Source: an uncultured Litoreibacter sp.
GTDB taxonomy: Bacteria; Pseudomonadota; Alphaproteobacteria; Rhodobacterales; Rhodobacteraceae
Length of the DNA: 64,000 nucleotides
Reading direction: 5' to 3'
NCBI GenBank assembly: GCA_947501685.1
Contig: CANMWQ010000003.1
Location: forward strand, 522,336-586,335
The notes under the pieces are model-generated. The model searched no databases and was not told the DNA's origin. It saw nothing but the letters and a program-made list of their open reading frames with translations. Position numbers and translations under genes: made by a program. Of this stretch, positions 26,442-35,256 are shown piece by piece; position 1 is the first letter of the stretch; each line of letters starts with the position of its first letter.

Positions 26442-26609
26442 TTAGGCCGCTTGCGGCGCGGCGCTGCTGTGTTTGGCCCAGACGCCGCCGATAGAGAAGG
26501 CCGCGAAGATGAACATCGCGTCGGCCGCAGCCACATCGTTTACCCATGTGCCAAAGGCCAAAAGCCCCAGTGCCACCACCAGCATGCAGCGTATCATGAA
26601 TTTCGCCAT
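26442..26609 (-). CDS. Small two-helix membrane protein in the pyrimidine cluster
   Basis: A 55-residue hydrophobic protein from the ATG at 26609, with two predicted helices (about residues 7-22 and 27-42) and a short polar tail. The start is chosen for its GCGAGGAAC ribosome site at 8-bp spacing. The frame is also open to an ATG at 26708, which would give 88 residues but has a weaker ribosome site. It sits between the dihydropyrimidinase and the importer ATPase on the same strand. No family recognised; a role with the importer is only a positional guess. Confidence 0.5.
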   Translation of the reverse strand: MAKFMIRCMLVVALGLLAFGTWVNDVAAADAMFIFAAFSIGGVWAKHSSAAPQAA

Positions 26610-26724
26610 AAGAATGTTCCTCGCCAAATACATCTTTGGGTTGAGGTGATCCCAAGGCAATCGGGCAATTCTGTGGCCTTCTTCGGTCAATAGAAGCGTA
26701 TTCGTCATTTCTTAACATATCAGC

Positions 26725-28188
26725 TCAGACGCCGGAGGGGATGTTGAGGGGATCGCGCTCGATTTTGCGCGGGGTGTTGAGCGCCTTCCATTTGCCCAGC
26801 GCCGTTGAAGCCGAGGCGAAAGCAGGGCGCGAGATGAATTTGCCGCGACCGGGTTGGGGCTGGGAGTTTTGCCCGTAAGCCCAGATCACGTCCCCGCGCG
26901 ACAGGGTGTAGCGGGGTTGGGCCGTGACCGTTCTGCCCTCGAAGACGTTGTAATCAATGATGGATTTCTGGGTGGAGACCGCGACCTCTTTGGATATTTT
27001 CGGGTCCCAGACCACAATATCGGCGTCGCCGCCCACGTTGATGCCGCCTTTGAGCGGGTAGATGTTGAGGATTTTGGCGATGTTGGTCGAGGTCGCGGCG
27101 ACGAATTCCTCGGGCGTCAGCCGGCCTGTTTCGACGCCGGTGGTCCAGAGCATCGCCATGCGTTCCTCAAGCCCTCCGGTGCCGTTGGGGATGCGGGTGA
27201 AATCATCCACCCCCATGCGTTTCTGGCTGTCGTCAAAGGCCGCGTGATCGGTGGCCACCACCTGCAAGCTGCCTGCGGCAAGCCCTGCCCAGAGGGAGGC
27301 CTGATGGTCTTTTGACCGAAACGGCGGGCTCATGACGCGGCGGGCGGCATATTGCCAGTCCTTGTTGAAATACTCGGACTCGTCCAGCGTGAGGTGCTGA
27401 ATGAGCGGCTCGCCGTAAACGCGCATGCCTTTCTGGCGGGCGCGGCGGATGGCTTCATGGGCCTGCTCGCAGGAGACATGCACGATATAGAGCGGCGTTC
27501 CGGCGGCGTCGGCAATCATGATGGCGCGGTTGGCGGCCTCGCCCTCGACCTCTGGCGGGCGGGAATAGGCGTGGCCCTCGGGGCCAGTGACGCCTTGGGC
27601 CAGGTATTTTTGTTGCAGCTCCTGGACGATGTCGCCGTTTTCGGCGTGGACCAGCGGCAACGCGCCCAGATCGGCGCAGCGTTTGAACGAGGCGTACATC
27701 TCGTCATCCTCGACCATCAGCGCGCCTTTATAGGCCATGAAATGCTTGAACGTGTTGATGCCGCGTTTTTGCACGACGTCCTGCATCTCGTTGAAGACGG
27801 TCTCGTTCCAGCCGGTGATGGCCATGTGGTAGGAAATGTCGCAGCAGATCTGGTCCTTCGACTTGCGGTCCCAGTCGTCGATGGCGTTCAGCAGCGATCC
27901 GTCCTCGCCGGGCAGGCAGAAATCGACCAGCATCGTGGTGCCACCGGCGGCGGCGGCGAAGGTGCCGCTCTCGAATGTCTCGGCCGCCGTGGTGCCCATG
28001 AAGGGCATTTCGAGATGGGTGTGCGGGTCGATGCCGCCGGGGATGACATAGGCACCTTCCGCGTCGATCACCTCGTCGGCTTTCAGGTTCTCGCCGATCT
28101 CAGCGATCTTTTCGCCCTCGACCCGCACATCGGCGCTCCATTGGCGGTCGGCGGTGACGATGGTGCCGCCTTTGATGACTTTGCTCAT
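26725..28188 (-). CDS. hydA: Dihydropyrimidinase
   Basis: A 487-residue cyclic amidohydrolase that opens 5,6-dihydrouracil/dihydrothymine to N-carbamoyl-beta-amino acids, the second step of reductive pyrimidine degradation. Metal-centre signatures are all present: GGIDPHTHLEMPF (HxH near residues 57-59), the carboxylated lysine region TFKHFMAYKG (near 150), VHAENGD, IVHVS and the terminal ATDHAAF aspartate near 315. Length and motifs fit D-hydantoinase/dihydropyrimidinase. The neighbours PreTA and beta-ureidopropionase make the pyrimidine role much more likely than hydantoin use. Confidence 0.94.
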   Translation of the reverse strand: MSKVIKGGTIVTADRQWSADVRVEGEKIAEIGENLKADEVIDAEGAYVIPGGIDPHTHLEMPFMGTTAAETFESGTFAAAAGGTTMLVDFCLPGEDGSLLNAIDDWDRKSKDQICCDISYHMAITGWNETVFNEMQDVVQKRGINTFKHFMAYKGALMVEDDEMYASFKRCADLGALPLVHAENGDIVQELQQKYLAQGVTGPEGHAYSRPPEVEGEAANRAIMIADAAGTPLYIVHVSCEQAHEAIRRARQKGMRVYGEPLIQHLTLDESEYFNKDWQYAARRVMSPPFRSKDHQASLWAGLAAGSLQVVATDHAAFDDSQKRMGVDDFTRIPNGTGGLEERMAMLWTTGVETGRLTPEEFVAATSTNIAKILNIYPLKGGINVGGDADIVVWDPKISKEVAVSTQKSIIDYNVFEGRTVTAQPRYTLSRGDVIWAYGQNSQPQPGRGKFISRPAFASASTALGKWKALNTPRKIERDPLNIPSGV

Positions 28189-28214
28189 GGAGATCTCCTT
28201 TATCAGAGTTTGGT

Positions 28215-28922
28215 CTATTGGCGGCGGAACACGGTGGTCTCGGACATGCCCCGCAGCCGCGATTGCACCACCAGATCAATGGGCACCCCGTTCCTGTCGA
28301 GCGAATAGGTCAGGGTCTGGCGGGCCAGCTGGCTGGCAAAGCCCTGGCTTGGATCGGCGCGCAGCCGGGAGGTCCAGATGCCGCTGGCCTCCGTTGTGTC
28401 GGCGAGAAACCGGACCGGGCGCGGATCGCCGCTGATGGTGGAGGTGTATTGGCAGCTGCCCAGCGTGGCGAAGCAATCATGCGGCACGGTGCGGCGGCTT
28501 TGGGCCTGAAAGGTGGAGACCGCGATGCGGAACCGGTTGTCAGAGATATGGCGATAGGGCACCAGCAGCTGATTGCCGCGCACCTCGACTTTCAAATCCT
28601 CGACCTCAAGCGTTTGGCGGAGCACGCGGGAGACGTCTTCAAGGCCCTCCCCGCTGGGCAGGGTGTAGATGTAATTGCCGACATATTCATATGCGCCATC
28701 GCCGCGCCTGCGCGAGGTGACCACCAATTCGACGGGCAGCGGCAGGTCCTTGACCTCGACCTTGTAGCGGTAGGTGACGCCCGATGGCGGGCGCAGCGTG
28801 TCGAGATCGACCACTTGCGAGATGCCGGGGCGGATGGCGAGTTGAGCGGCTTGCTCGGGCGGGGCGCAGGCGGTCAGTGTCGCGGCGGCGCAGAGGGCGA
28901 GAAGCGTGGTGCGGAGGCTCAT
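28215..28922 (-). CDS. Predicted lipoprotein of unknown function
   Basis: A 235-residue protein with a lipoprotein signal peptide and lipobox LTAC (cleavage before C19). The mature part appears beta-rich (RYKVEVKDLPLPVELVVTSRR, YVGNYIYTL) with two cysteines (DCFATLGSCQ) that may form a disulfide. The start at 28922 gives a 4-bp ATGA overlap with the beta-ureidopropionase gene and a proper signal peptide. The longer frame to 28985 does not. It lies between two enzymes of the pyrimidine operon. I do not recognise a family. Confidence 0.65.
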   Translation of the reverse strand: MSLRTTLLALCAAATLTACAPPEQAAQLAIRPGISQVVDLDTLRPPSGVTYRYKVEVKDLPLPVELVVTSRRRGDGAYEYVGNYIYTLPSGEGLEDVSRVLRQTLEVEDLKVEVRGNQLLVPYRHISDNRFRIAVSTFQAQSRRTVPHDCFATLGSCQYTSTISGDPRPVRFLADTTEASGIWTSRLRADPSQGFASQLARQTLTYSLDRNGVPIDLVVQSRLRGMSETTVFRRQ

Positions 28923-30169
28923 GAGGCAACCTCCGCCGTCTCGAGAACGGCGTGGAACAGCACATTGGTGCCAGCGGCGGCCCATTCGGGGCTGATCTCC
29001 TCGGCCTCATTGTGGCTGAGCCCGTCCACGCAGGGGCACATGACCATGGCCGTGGGCGCCACCCGGTTGATCCAGCAGGCGTCATGGCCCGCACCCGAGA
29101 TCAGGTTCATATGGCTGTAGCCCAGCCGCTCCGCGACGTTTCGCACAGCGGTGACACAGCCCTCATCAAAGGTGACGGGGTCGAAGCCGCCGACCTTCTC
29201 CATTTCGAGACCAAGGCCCATATCGTCGCAGATTTGTTTGGCGGCAGCGGCGAGGCGGTCCTCCATATCCTTGATGACGTCGACATCTGGCGAGCGAAAA
29301 TCAACCGTGAAGACCACCTTGCCGGGGATCACGTTGCGCGAGTTGGGATAAACGTCGATATGGCCCGCCGCCCCCACCGCATGGGGCGCGTGGCTGAGCG
29401 CGATTTCGTCGACCTTTTGCAAGATATGCGCCATGCCAAGCCCTGCGTTTTTGCGCATCGGCATCGGCGTAGAGCCGGTATGCGCGTCTTTGCCAGTGAT
29501 CGTAAACTGCATCCAGCTGAGGCCCTGTCCGTGGGTGACGACGCCGATATCTTTCTGCTCGGCTTCAAGGATCGGGCCCTGCTCGATATGCAGCTCGAAA
29601 AAGGCGTGCATCTTGCGCGCGCCGACCTCTTCGTCGCCGCGCCAGCCGATGCGCTTGAGCTCCTCGCCGAAGGATTTGCCGTCGGCATCTTCGCGGTTGT
29701 AGGCCCAGTCCTGCGTGTGGATCCCTGCGAAAACGCCCGAGGACAGCATAGCGGGGGCGTAGCGCGTGCCTTCTTCATTGGTAAAATTCGTCACCACGAT
29801 CGGGTGTTTGGTCTTGATGCCCAGATCATTGAGGGAGCGCAGGATTTCCAGCCCGCCGAGCACCCCCAGCACGCCGTCATATTTGCCGCCCGTGGGCTGG
29901 GTGTCGAGATGCGAGCCCACATAAACCGGCAGCGCATCTGCGTCCGTGCCCTCGCGCCGGGCGAACATGTTGCCCATCTGGTCGAGCCCCATCGTGCAGC
30001 CTGCGTCTTCGCACCATTTCTGGAACAGGGCGCGGGCTTCGGCATCCTCGTCGGTGAGGGTCTGGCGGTTGTTGCCACCCGCGACGCCGGGGCCGATCCT
30101 GGCCATCTCCATCAGGCTGTCCCACAGGCGCGCGCCGTCGATCTTCAGATTTTCGCCAGGTGCTGCCAT
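28919..30169 (-). CDS. hyuC: Beta-ureidopropionase / N-carbamoyl-amino-acid amidohydrolase (M20 family)
   Basis: Zn-dependent amidase of about 416 residues that hydrolyses N-carbamoyl-beta-alanine to beta-alanine, CO2 and ammonia, the third step of reductive pyrimidine catabolism. M20/HyuC features include GSHLDTQPTGGKYDGVLG (metal His/Asp), NEEGTRYAP, ELHIEQGPILE, HTGSTPM and GAGHDACW. The start is placed at the MAAPGENL methionine, preceded by a purine-rich AAGGGGG ribosome site. The frame also allows an ATG seven codons earlier (30190). It reads divergently from rutR, with a RutR-like box in between. Confidence 0.92.
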   Translation of the reverse strand: MAAPGENLKIDGARLWDSLMEMARIGPGVAGGNNRQTLTDEDAEARALFQKWCEDAGCTMGLDQMGNMFARREGTDADALPVYVGSHLDTQPTGGKYDGVLGVLGGLEILRSLNDLGIKTKHPIVVTNFTNEEGTRYAPAMLSSGVFAGIHTQDWAYNREDADGKSFGEELKRIGWRGDEEVGARKMHAFFELHIEQGPILEAEQKDIGVVTHGQGLSWMQFTITGKDAHTGSTPMPMRKNAGLGMAHILQKVDEIALSHAPHAVGAAGHIDVYPNSRNVIPGKVVFTVDFRSPDVDVIKDMEDRLAAAAKQICDDMGLGLEMEKVGGFDPVTFDEGCVTAVRNVAERLGYSHMNLISGAGHDACWINRVAPTAMVMCPCVDGLSHNEAEEISPEWAAAGTNVLFHAVLETAEVAS

Positions 30170-30213
30170 GCCCTGCCCCCCTTTGGACATTGTCTTTTGC
30201 GGCCGTCGTTTAT

Positions 30214-30229
30214 TTTACCAACCGGTCAA
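30214..30229. promoter_or_regulatory. RutR-like operator between hyuC and rutR
   Basis: TTTACCAACCGGTCAA matches the RutR consensus TTGACCA-N2-TGGTCAA at 12 of 14 defined positions. It lies 45 bp upstream of hyuC and 97 bp upstream of the divergent rutR, the expected place for uracil-responsive control of both directions. A second match lies upstream of preT. Confidence 0.7.
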
Positions 30230-30325
30230 AGCAAGGCTAGCAGAGGGGCCCTGCCAGTCAAGAAGAACCCCCGCAAACCCGCGCTTTCAGTGGACAAATG
30301 CCCGGTTTTTTGGCACCCCGAAAAG

Positions 30326-30949
30326 ATGAGCGCTTTCCCCGCCGACCCCAAGCCGCTGACGCGCATTCAGACCAAGAACCGCGCGGCCATTCTGGATGCG
30401 GGGCTTGAGGTGTTTTCCACCTTCGGCTTTCGCGGCTCGACCCTGGACCAGATTGCCCGCGCCGCCGGGCTGTCGAAGCCGAACCTTCTGTATTATTTCC
30501 CGTCAAAAGAGGCCATTCATGCCGAGCTTTTGACCGGGTTGCTGTCGACCTGGCTGGACCCGCTGACACTGATGCGCGCGGATGGCGACCCGGTGCCGGA
30601 GCTGCTGGGCTATGTACGCCGCAAGCTGGAGATGAGCCGACAATTTCCGCGAGAGAGCCGCCTGTTTGCCAATGAGATATTGCAAGGCGCGCCGCGGGTG
30701 AAGGCGGCTTTGGAGGGGGAGTTGAAGGATTTGGTGGATGCCAAGGCGGAGGTGATCCGGGGCTGGGCTGCGGCGGGCAAGATTGCCGATGTGCACCCGC
30801 ATCACCTGATCTTCTCCATCTGGTCGCTGACCCAGCATTACGCCGATTTCGACGTGCAGATTCGTGCGGTGCTGGGGGAGGAAGACCCGTTCGAGGGGGC
30901 GGAGGCCTATCTTGATGCGCTGTTTACCAAAATGCTGACGCCTGCCTGA
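30326..30949 (+). CDS. rutR: TetR-family pyrimidine-responsive regulator RutR
   Basis: A 207-residue regulator. The N-terminal TetR helix-turn-helix contains GFRGSTLDQIARAAGLSKPN and the hallmark LLYYFPSKEA. The C-terminal effector domain has the RutR-type blocks MSRQFPRESRLFANEILQGAP and HLIFSIWSLTQHYADFDVQI, very similar to E. coli RutR, which binds uracil or thymine and is released from DNA. The ATG at 30326 matches the family N-terminus. The frame is open far upstream only as an antisense shadow of hyuC. Two matching boxes (30214, 35257) support the identification. Confidence 0.93.
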   Translation: MSAFPADPKPLTRIQTKNRAAILDAGLEVFSTFGFRGSTLDQIARAAGLSKPNLLYYFPSKEAIHAELLTGLLSTWLDPLTLMRADGDPVPELLGYVRRKLEMSRQFPRESRLFANEILQGAPRVKAALEGELKDLVDAKAEVIRGWAAAGKIADVHPHHLIFSIWSLTQHYADFDVQIRAVLGEEDPFEGAEAYLDALFTKMLTPA

Positions 30950-30971
30950 GACATCTGTCGTCCCGCCAAAG

Positions 30972-31011
30972 AAAAACCGCCTGCCACCGGGGAGGACGGT
31001 GACAGGCGGTT
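30972..31011 (-). terminator. Intrinsic terminator downstream of the acidic lipoprotein gene
   Basis: AACCGCCTG (30975-30983) pairs with CAGGCGGTT (31003-31011), with additional ACC/GGT pairing after a small internal loop. On the minus strand it is followed by five T residues. It lies between convergent rutR and the lipoprotein gene. Confidence 0.75.
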
Positions 31012-31036
31012 GCGGTCGGAGGGAGTGTGAGGCGCT

Positions 31037-31318
31037 TTAGTCCTCGTCGTCATCCGAGTCGGAGCTGGAGCCATCTGCGGCTGGCGCGGAGACACCGGAT
31101 GCGCCGGTGCCAAAGCCGCGCGGGTTGCCGTCGCCGAAGCCTGCGACCGGGTTGCCGTCAACATCGACAGACGCGCCGTCGCTGGTGCGCTGGTACCCGA
31201 TGACGCTGCCGTCTTTCGCGAATACGGCCACCACGTCATCGCCGGGTTCTTCTTGCTGTGCGCAAGCGCCAAGCAATGCCACGAGCGCGCCGGAAATAGC
31301 CAATGTCTTGATCTTCAT
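31037..31318 (-). CDS. Small acidic lipoprotein
   Basis: A 93-residue protein with a lipoprotein signal peptide (lipobox LGAC, C19). The mature part is short and Gly/Asp-rich and ends in an acidic run SSSDSDDDED. A middle segment, VVAVFAKDGSVIGYQRTSDGASV, looks like one beta hairpin. The ATG at 31318 is fixed by the signal peptide. It has its own intrinsic terminator. No family recognised. Confidence 0.65.
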   Translation of the reverse strand: MKIKTLAISGALVALLGACAQQEEPGDDVVAVFAKDGSVIGYQRTSDGASVDVDGNPVAGFGDGNPRGFGTGASGVSAPAADGSSSDSDDDED

Positions 31319-31406
31319 TTTATCTGTTCCTTCTCTTTTCCGACGACATAACCGCGCCGCCGCAAGTTGGTTCCCAAATTCGTGAGAAAAATTTATCGGG
31401 CGCTGT

Positions 31407-31997
31407 TCAGCGTGGGTGCAGCACCACGCGGGTGCCTTTGGGCACCTGATCATAAAGGGCTGTGACATGGTCATTCACCATGCGCACGCAGCCATTGGAG
31501 GCCGCCTGCCCGATGGTCCATGGGTGCGGCGTGCCGTGGATGCGCAGCAGCGTGTCGCGCCCACTTGCGGTGTAGAGATAGAGCGCACGCGCGCCCATCG
31601 GGTTGTCCGGCCCGCCGGGCACGCCATTGCGGAACTGGGCGTATTTTTCGGGGAAACGCCGGATCATGTTGCGGGTGGGGGTCCAGCTGGGCCACTCGGC
31701 CTTGCGACCCACAAAAAACGTGCCGGGCTCATATTGGTCATCCGTGCCGATGGCGACGGCATATTGCACAGCCTCGGTCTCGGACAGGGTCCAGAAGAGC
31801 TGGCGGCGGGTGGGCAGGACGTGGATTTCATTGGCGGCCACATTGCCGCTGAAACCGACCTGCTTGGGCTGGTGCTCGGGCGGGACCACCCATGTCTCGG
31901 CGTTGGGTGTGTCGGCAGGTCCGGTTGTCGCAAAGGCCGGGTGGCTCAGCGCTGTGGCGGCCCCGAGGCCTGCAATCAGGTGTCGTCTTGTGAACAT
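31407..31997 (-). CDS. Secreted L,D-transpeptidase (YkuD domain)
   Basis: A 196-residue protein exported by a Tat-like signal (RRHLIAG, residues 4-10, cleaved after AFA). The YkuD domain carries the catalytic motif HGTPHPWTIGQAASNGCVRM (catalytic Cys near residue 174), which crosslinks peptidoglycan or attaches proteins to it. An exact AAGGAG ribosome site supports the ATG at 31997. The gene sits in the pyrimidine cluster but has no obvious functional link to it. Confidence 0.9.
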   Translation of the reverse strand: MFTRRHLIAGLGAATALSHPAFATTGPADTPNAETWVVPPEHQPKQVGFSGNVAANEIHVLPTRRQLFWTLSETEAVQYAVAIGTDDQYEPGTFFVGRKAEWPSWTPTRNMIRRFPEKYAQFRNGVPGGPDNPMGARALYLYTASGRDTLLRIHGTPHPWTIGQAASNGCVRMVNDHVTALYDQVPKGTRVVLHPR

Positions 31998-32110
31998 GGT
32001 GTCTCCTTGTCGCGCGCGGGGCCGAGTGGGCAACGTAGCCGTTTCGGCTCTGGCCGCAACGCAGAGAGGCGAGCCATTGCAGGCCCGCCCCGTCTTGGGT
32101 CTTTAGCGGT

Positions 32111-32413
32111 TTAGTCGTTGATCTCGGCAGCACTGTCCTCGGATTGCGAGAAGCGGTTCTCGGCAGCGGTCAGATCTTCGTCCGTCGTGCCATTGTCCTC
32201 TGGGGCCAGCACGGCTGCTTTCTTGTCATCCAGCTGCTTGCGCAGCAGCAGTTTGGCTTCCTCGGAGTCGATATCGTCGAGGTCCGGCACGATGCGCTCC
32301 GCAGCGCTGTCTTCGTCGAGGGCCAGACGCTCTTCGACGCTCTGCGTGTCTGCAATTGTCGGTGCGGACAGGGCTACGATCATCGCGGCGGTCGTCAGAA
32401 ATGTCTTGGTCAT
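32111..32413 (-). CDS. Small acidic secreted protein
   Basis: A 100-residue protein with a Sec signal peptide (1-21, ending TIA/D). The mature part is about 80 residues, highly acidic, mainly helical (SEEAKLLLRKQLDDKKAA) and lacks cysteine. The short acidic motif DEDSAAE or SEDSAAE occurs twice (near residues 32-38 and 91-97), suggesting an internal duplication. An AAGGAG ribosome site precedes the ATG. No family recognised. Confidence 0.65.
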   Translation of the reverse strand: MTKTFLTTAAMIVALSAPTIADTQSVEERLALDEDSAAERIVPDLDDIDSEEAKLLLRKQLDDKKAAVLAPEDNGTTDEDLTAAENRFSQSEDSAAEIND

Positions 32414-32545
32414 TGTTCTCTCCTTATCGTTCATTTTCGATCTGGAAAGACAACAAGCAGCGACCGCTGGGGTTCCAAAAAAACGCATGGTTTTTCTGGG
32501 GAACTTTCGCGGGGGAGATGCGTTTCTGAGCCGCTTTTCGCGGCG

Positions 32546-33850
32546 CTACTCGGCGGCCACCGCACCGGGGTTGTTGGGATGGGTGGTCCAGTTGGCGTAG
32601 TCTTTTTCGACCAGTTTGCCGCTTCGGGGGTCGATCTCGCCGGGGGCCATTTGCTCCATGGAGATGCAGTCCTCGACGGGGCAGACATCGACGCAAAGAT
32701 TGCAGGCCACGCATTCGGCGTCAATCACCTCGAAGGTGCGACCCGGCGACATTGAGATGGCCTGATGGGAGGTGTCCTCGCAGGCCGCATAGCAGCGTCC
32801 GCAGGAGATGCAGCTATCCTGATTGATCTTCGCCTTGGCCACGTAATTGAGGTTGAGATATTGCCAGTCGGTCACGTTCGGGACGGCCTGACCCACGAAA
32901 TCGGCGGTGCTGGTATGGCCCTTCTCGTCCATCCAATCGGACAGGCCGGAGATCATCTCAGACACGATCTTGAAGCCGTAGGTCATCACGGCGGTGCAGA
33001 CCTGTACGTTGCCGCAGCCCAAGCTCATGAACTCCGCCGCGTCGCGCCATGTGGTGACGCCGCCAATGCCGGAAATGGGCAGGCCAGCAGTGTCGGCGTG
33101 GCGCGCAATCTCGGAGACCATGGACAGTGCGATGGGTTTGACCGCCGGGCCGCAATAGCCGCCATGGGAGCCTTTGCCGTCGATGGAGGGCTCGGGCGAC
33201 ATGGTGTCGAGATTGACGGAGGTGATGGAGTTGATCGTGTTGATCAGGCTGACCGCATCCGCCCCGCCGCGTTTGGCGGCCTCGGCGGGTTTGCGAATGT
33301 CGGTGATGTTGGGCGTGAGCTTCACGATAACAGGCATGCGGGTGTTTTGCTTGCACCAGCGGGCGACCATTTCGATATATTCGGGCACTTGGCCCACGGC
33401 GGCGCCCATGCCGCGCTCCGACATGCCATGCGGACAGCCGAAATTCAGTTCGATGCCATCTGCGCCGGTGTCTTCCACCACGGGCAGGATGGCTTTCCAC
33501 GCCTCTTCCTCGCACGGCACCATGAGGGAGACGACCATGGCGCGGTCGGGGTAGTCGCGTTTGACGGCTTTGATTTCGCGCAGGTTTTGTTGCAGCGGGC
33601 GGTCGGTGATCAGCTCGATATTGTTGAGCCCCAAAAGCCTGCGATCCGCGCCGTAGATCGCGCCGTAGCGGGGCCCGTTCACATTGACCACGGGCGGGCC
33701 TTCAGAGCCGAGGGTTTTCCACACGACCCCGCCCCACCCGGCCTCAAAGGCGCGGCGGACGTTGTATTCCTTATCCGTGGGCGGCGCGGAGGCGAGCCAG
33801 AACGGGTTGGGGCTTTTGATGCCGACGAATGTGCTGGTCAGGTCTGCCAT
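32546..33850 (-). CDS. preA: NAD-dependent dihydropyrimidine dehydrogenase, subunit PreA
   Basis: Catalytic subunit of the bacterial dihydropyrimidine dehydrogenase, 434 residues. It reduces uracil/thymine to the 5,6-dihydro form in the first step of reductive pyrimidine breakdown. An FMN-binding dihydroorotate-dehydrogenase-like barrel (SLMVPCEEEAW, NFGCPHGMSERG, LTPNITD, GIGGVTTWRDAAEF) is followed by a two-cluster ferredoxin domain near residues 340-400 (CISCGRCYAAC, CVACNLCVDVCPVEDC). It lies 10 bp after preT and is presumably co-transcribed from the RutR-box promoter upstream of preT. Confidence 0.95.
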   Translation of the reverse strand: MADLTSTFVGIKSPNPFWLASAPPTDKEYNVRRAFEAGWGGVVWKTLGSEGPPVVNVNGPRYGAIYGADRRLLGLNNIELITDRPLQQNLREIKAVKRDYPDRAMVVSLMVPCEEEAWKAILPVVEDTGADGIELNFGCPHGMSERGMGAAVGQVPEYIEMVARWCKQNTRMPVIVKLTPNITDIRKPAEAAKRGGADAVSLINTINSITSVNLDTMSPEPSIDGKGSHGGYCGPAVKPIALSMVSEIARHADTAGLPISGIGGVTTWRDAAEFMSLGCGNVQVCTAVMTYGFKIVSEMISGLSDWMDEKGHTSTADFVGQAVPNVTDWQYLNLNYVAKAKINQDSCISCGRCYAACEDTSHQAISMSPGRTFEVIDAECVACNLCVDVCPVEDCISMEQMAPGEIDPRSGKLVEKDYANWTTHPNNPGAVAAE

Positions 33851-33860
33851 GGTGCTCTCC

Positions 33861-35207
33861 TTAACCCATCAATGTGGTGTGAATGTCTTGCGCCGCGTCG
33901 CGGCCCTCAGCCACCGCGGTGACGGTCAGATCATCGCCACCCGTGGCGCAGTCGCCGCCGGCCCAAGTGCCTTTCTGCGAGGTGCGGCCCGCGCCCATGA
34001 CAGCGATTTTGCCCTGTTCGATTTTTAGGCCATCGGGCGCGTCTTCCAGCGTCTGGCCGATGGCTTTGAAGACCTGATCGGCTTTGATGCGGGTGGTCTC
34101 GCCGGTGCCGGTGAGTGTGTCGTTTTGGGTGGCGGTGTATTCGAACTCCACTTCCGTGGCCGCCCCATTGCCATGCACGGCGACGGGCTGCGCGTTGAAC
34201 AGAATGTTGACGCCGTGGGACGCCGCGAGGTCCTGCTCGTAGCGCGAGGCGCTCATGGCGGCGCGGTCGCGGCGGTAGGCGATGGTAACGTGTTCCGCGC
34301 CCAGAAGCTTGGATTGCACGGCGGCGTCCACGGCGGTCATGCCGCCGCCGATGACGACCACATGGCGGCCCACGGGGAGGGTCGCGAGGTCGCTGGCCTG
34401 TCGCAGATCGGCGATGAACGAGACGGCATCCTCGACGCCGCCTCGATCTTCACCGGCGGCGCGCAGGGCGCTTACGCCGCCCAGACCTAGCCCCAAAAAC
34501 ACGGCATCATATTCTTTTTGCAGGCTGCTGATCTCCAGATCGCGGCCTAAAGCCTTGCCGGAGTGCAGCGTGATGCCACCGATCTGCATCAGCCAATTGA
34601 CCTCCCGCGCGGCGAAATCATCGGTGGATTTATATGCGGCGATGCCGAACTCGTTCAGCCCGCCGGGTTTGGGGGCCGCATCATAGAGGGAGACCTCATG
34701 GCCGTGCATCGCCAGCCTGTGCGCGCAGGCGAGACCTGCGGGGCCTGCGCCGATGACGGCGACTTTTTTGCCGGTGGGTTTGGCGCGGGTGAAAGGATGG
34801 ACGCCCGCCTCCATCAGCGTGTCAGTGGCGTGGCGTTGCAGGCGGCCGATCTCAACCGGTTTGCCCTCGGAGACCTCGCGCACGCATACCTGCTCGCAGA
34901 GCGTTTCCGTGGGACAAACCCGCGCGCACATGCCGCCGAGGATGTTTTGGGTGAGGATCGTTTTGGCCGCCGCCTCCGGCGTGCCCGTCTGGATCTGACG
35001 GATGAACAGCGGGATGTCGATATCGGTGGGGCAAGCCGTCACGCAGGGCGCGTCGTAGCAGAAATAGCATCTGTCGGCGGCCACGGCGGCCTCATGCGGA
35101 GCGTAGGGGGCGTGCAGGTCGTCGAAGTTTTCGGCAAGCTGATCCGCGCTGAGCCGGCCCGCCGCGATTCCGGCTGCACGTCTCGGTGTCATCTGGCTGT
35201 TGGACAT
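33861..35207 (-). CDS. preT: NAD-dependent dihydropyrimidine dehydrogenase, subunit PreT
   Basis: Electron-input subunit, 448 residues, of the glutamate-synthase-small-chain type. An N-terminal Fe-S domain (CYFCYDAPCVTACPT, CARVCPTETLCEQVC) precedes an FAD-binding GAGPAGLACAHRLA motif (near 155) and an NAD-binding GGGMTAVDAA motif (near 290). A GDCATGGDDLTVTAVAEGR C-terminal signature closes the flavin site. It passes electrons from NAD(P)H to PreA. The start follows a promoter region with a RutR-like box. Confidence 0.95.
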   Translation of the reverse strand: MSNSQMTPRRAAGIAAGRLSADQLAENFDDLHAPYAPHEAAVAADRCYFCYDAPCVTACPTDIDIPLFIRQIQTGTPEAAAKTILTQNILGGMCARVCPTETLCEQVCVREVSEGKPVEIGRLQRHATDTLMEAGVHPFTRAKPTGKKVAVIGAGPAGLACAHRLAMHGHEVSLYDAAPKPGGLNEFGIAAYKSTDDFAAREVNWLMQIGGITLHSGKALGRDLEISSLQKEYDAVFLGLGLGGVSALRAAGEDRGGVEDAVSFIADLRQASDLATLPVGRHVVVIGGGMTAVDAAVQSKLLGAEHVTIAYRRDRAAMSASRYEQDLAASHGVNILFNAQPVAVHGNGAATEVEFEYTATQNDTLTGTGETTRIKADQVFKAIGQTLEDAPDGLKIEQGKIAVMGAGRTSQKGTWAGGDCATGGDDLTVTAVAEGRDAAQDIHTTLMG

Positions 35208-35256
35208 GCCTGCCCTCCCTCGCTGAAGTCAGGGGCAGAATGGCATAGAATATTTT

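Noticed and set aside
28952..30325. Plus-strand ORF continuous with rutR, suggesting a 665-residue protein
   Set aside because: The first 458 codons are antisense to hyuC. Only the part from 30326 has TetR/RutR homology.
32546..33850. PreA has Val in GAAVGQ where mammalian dihydropyrimidine dehydrogenase has an active-site Cys
   Set aside because: As far as I recall the same Val occurs in bacterial PreA proteins, so it is not a loss specific to this gene.
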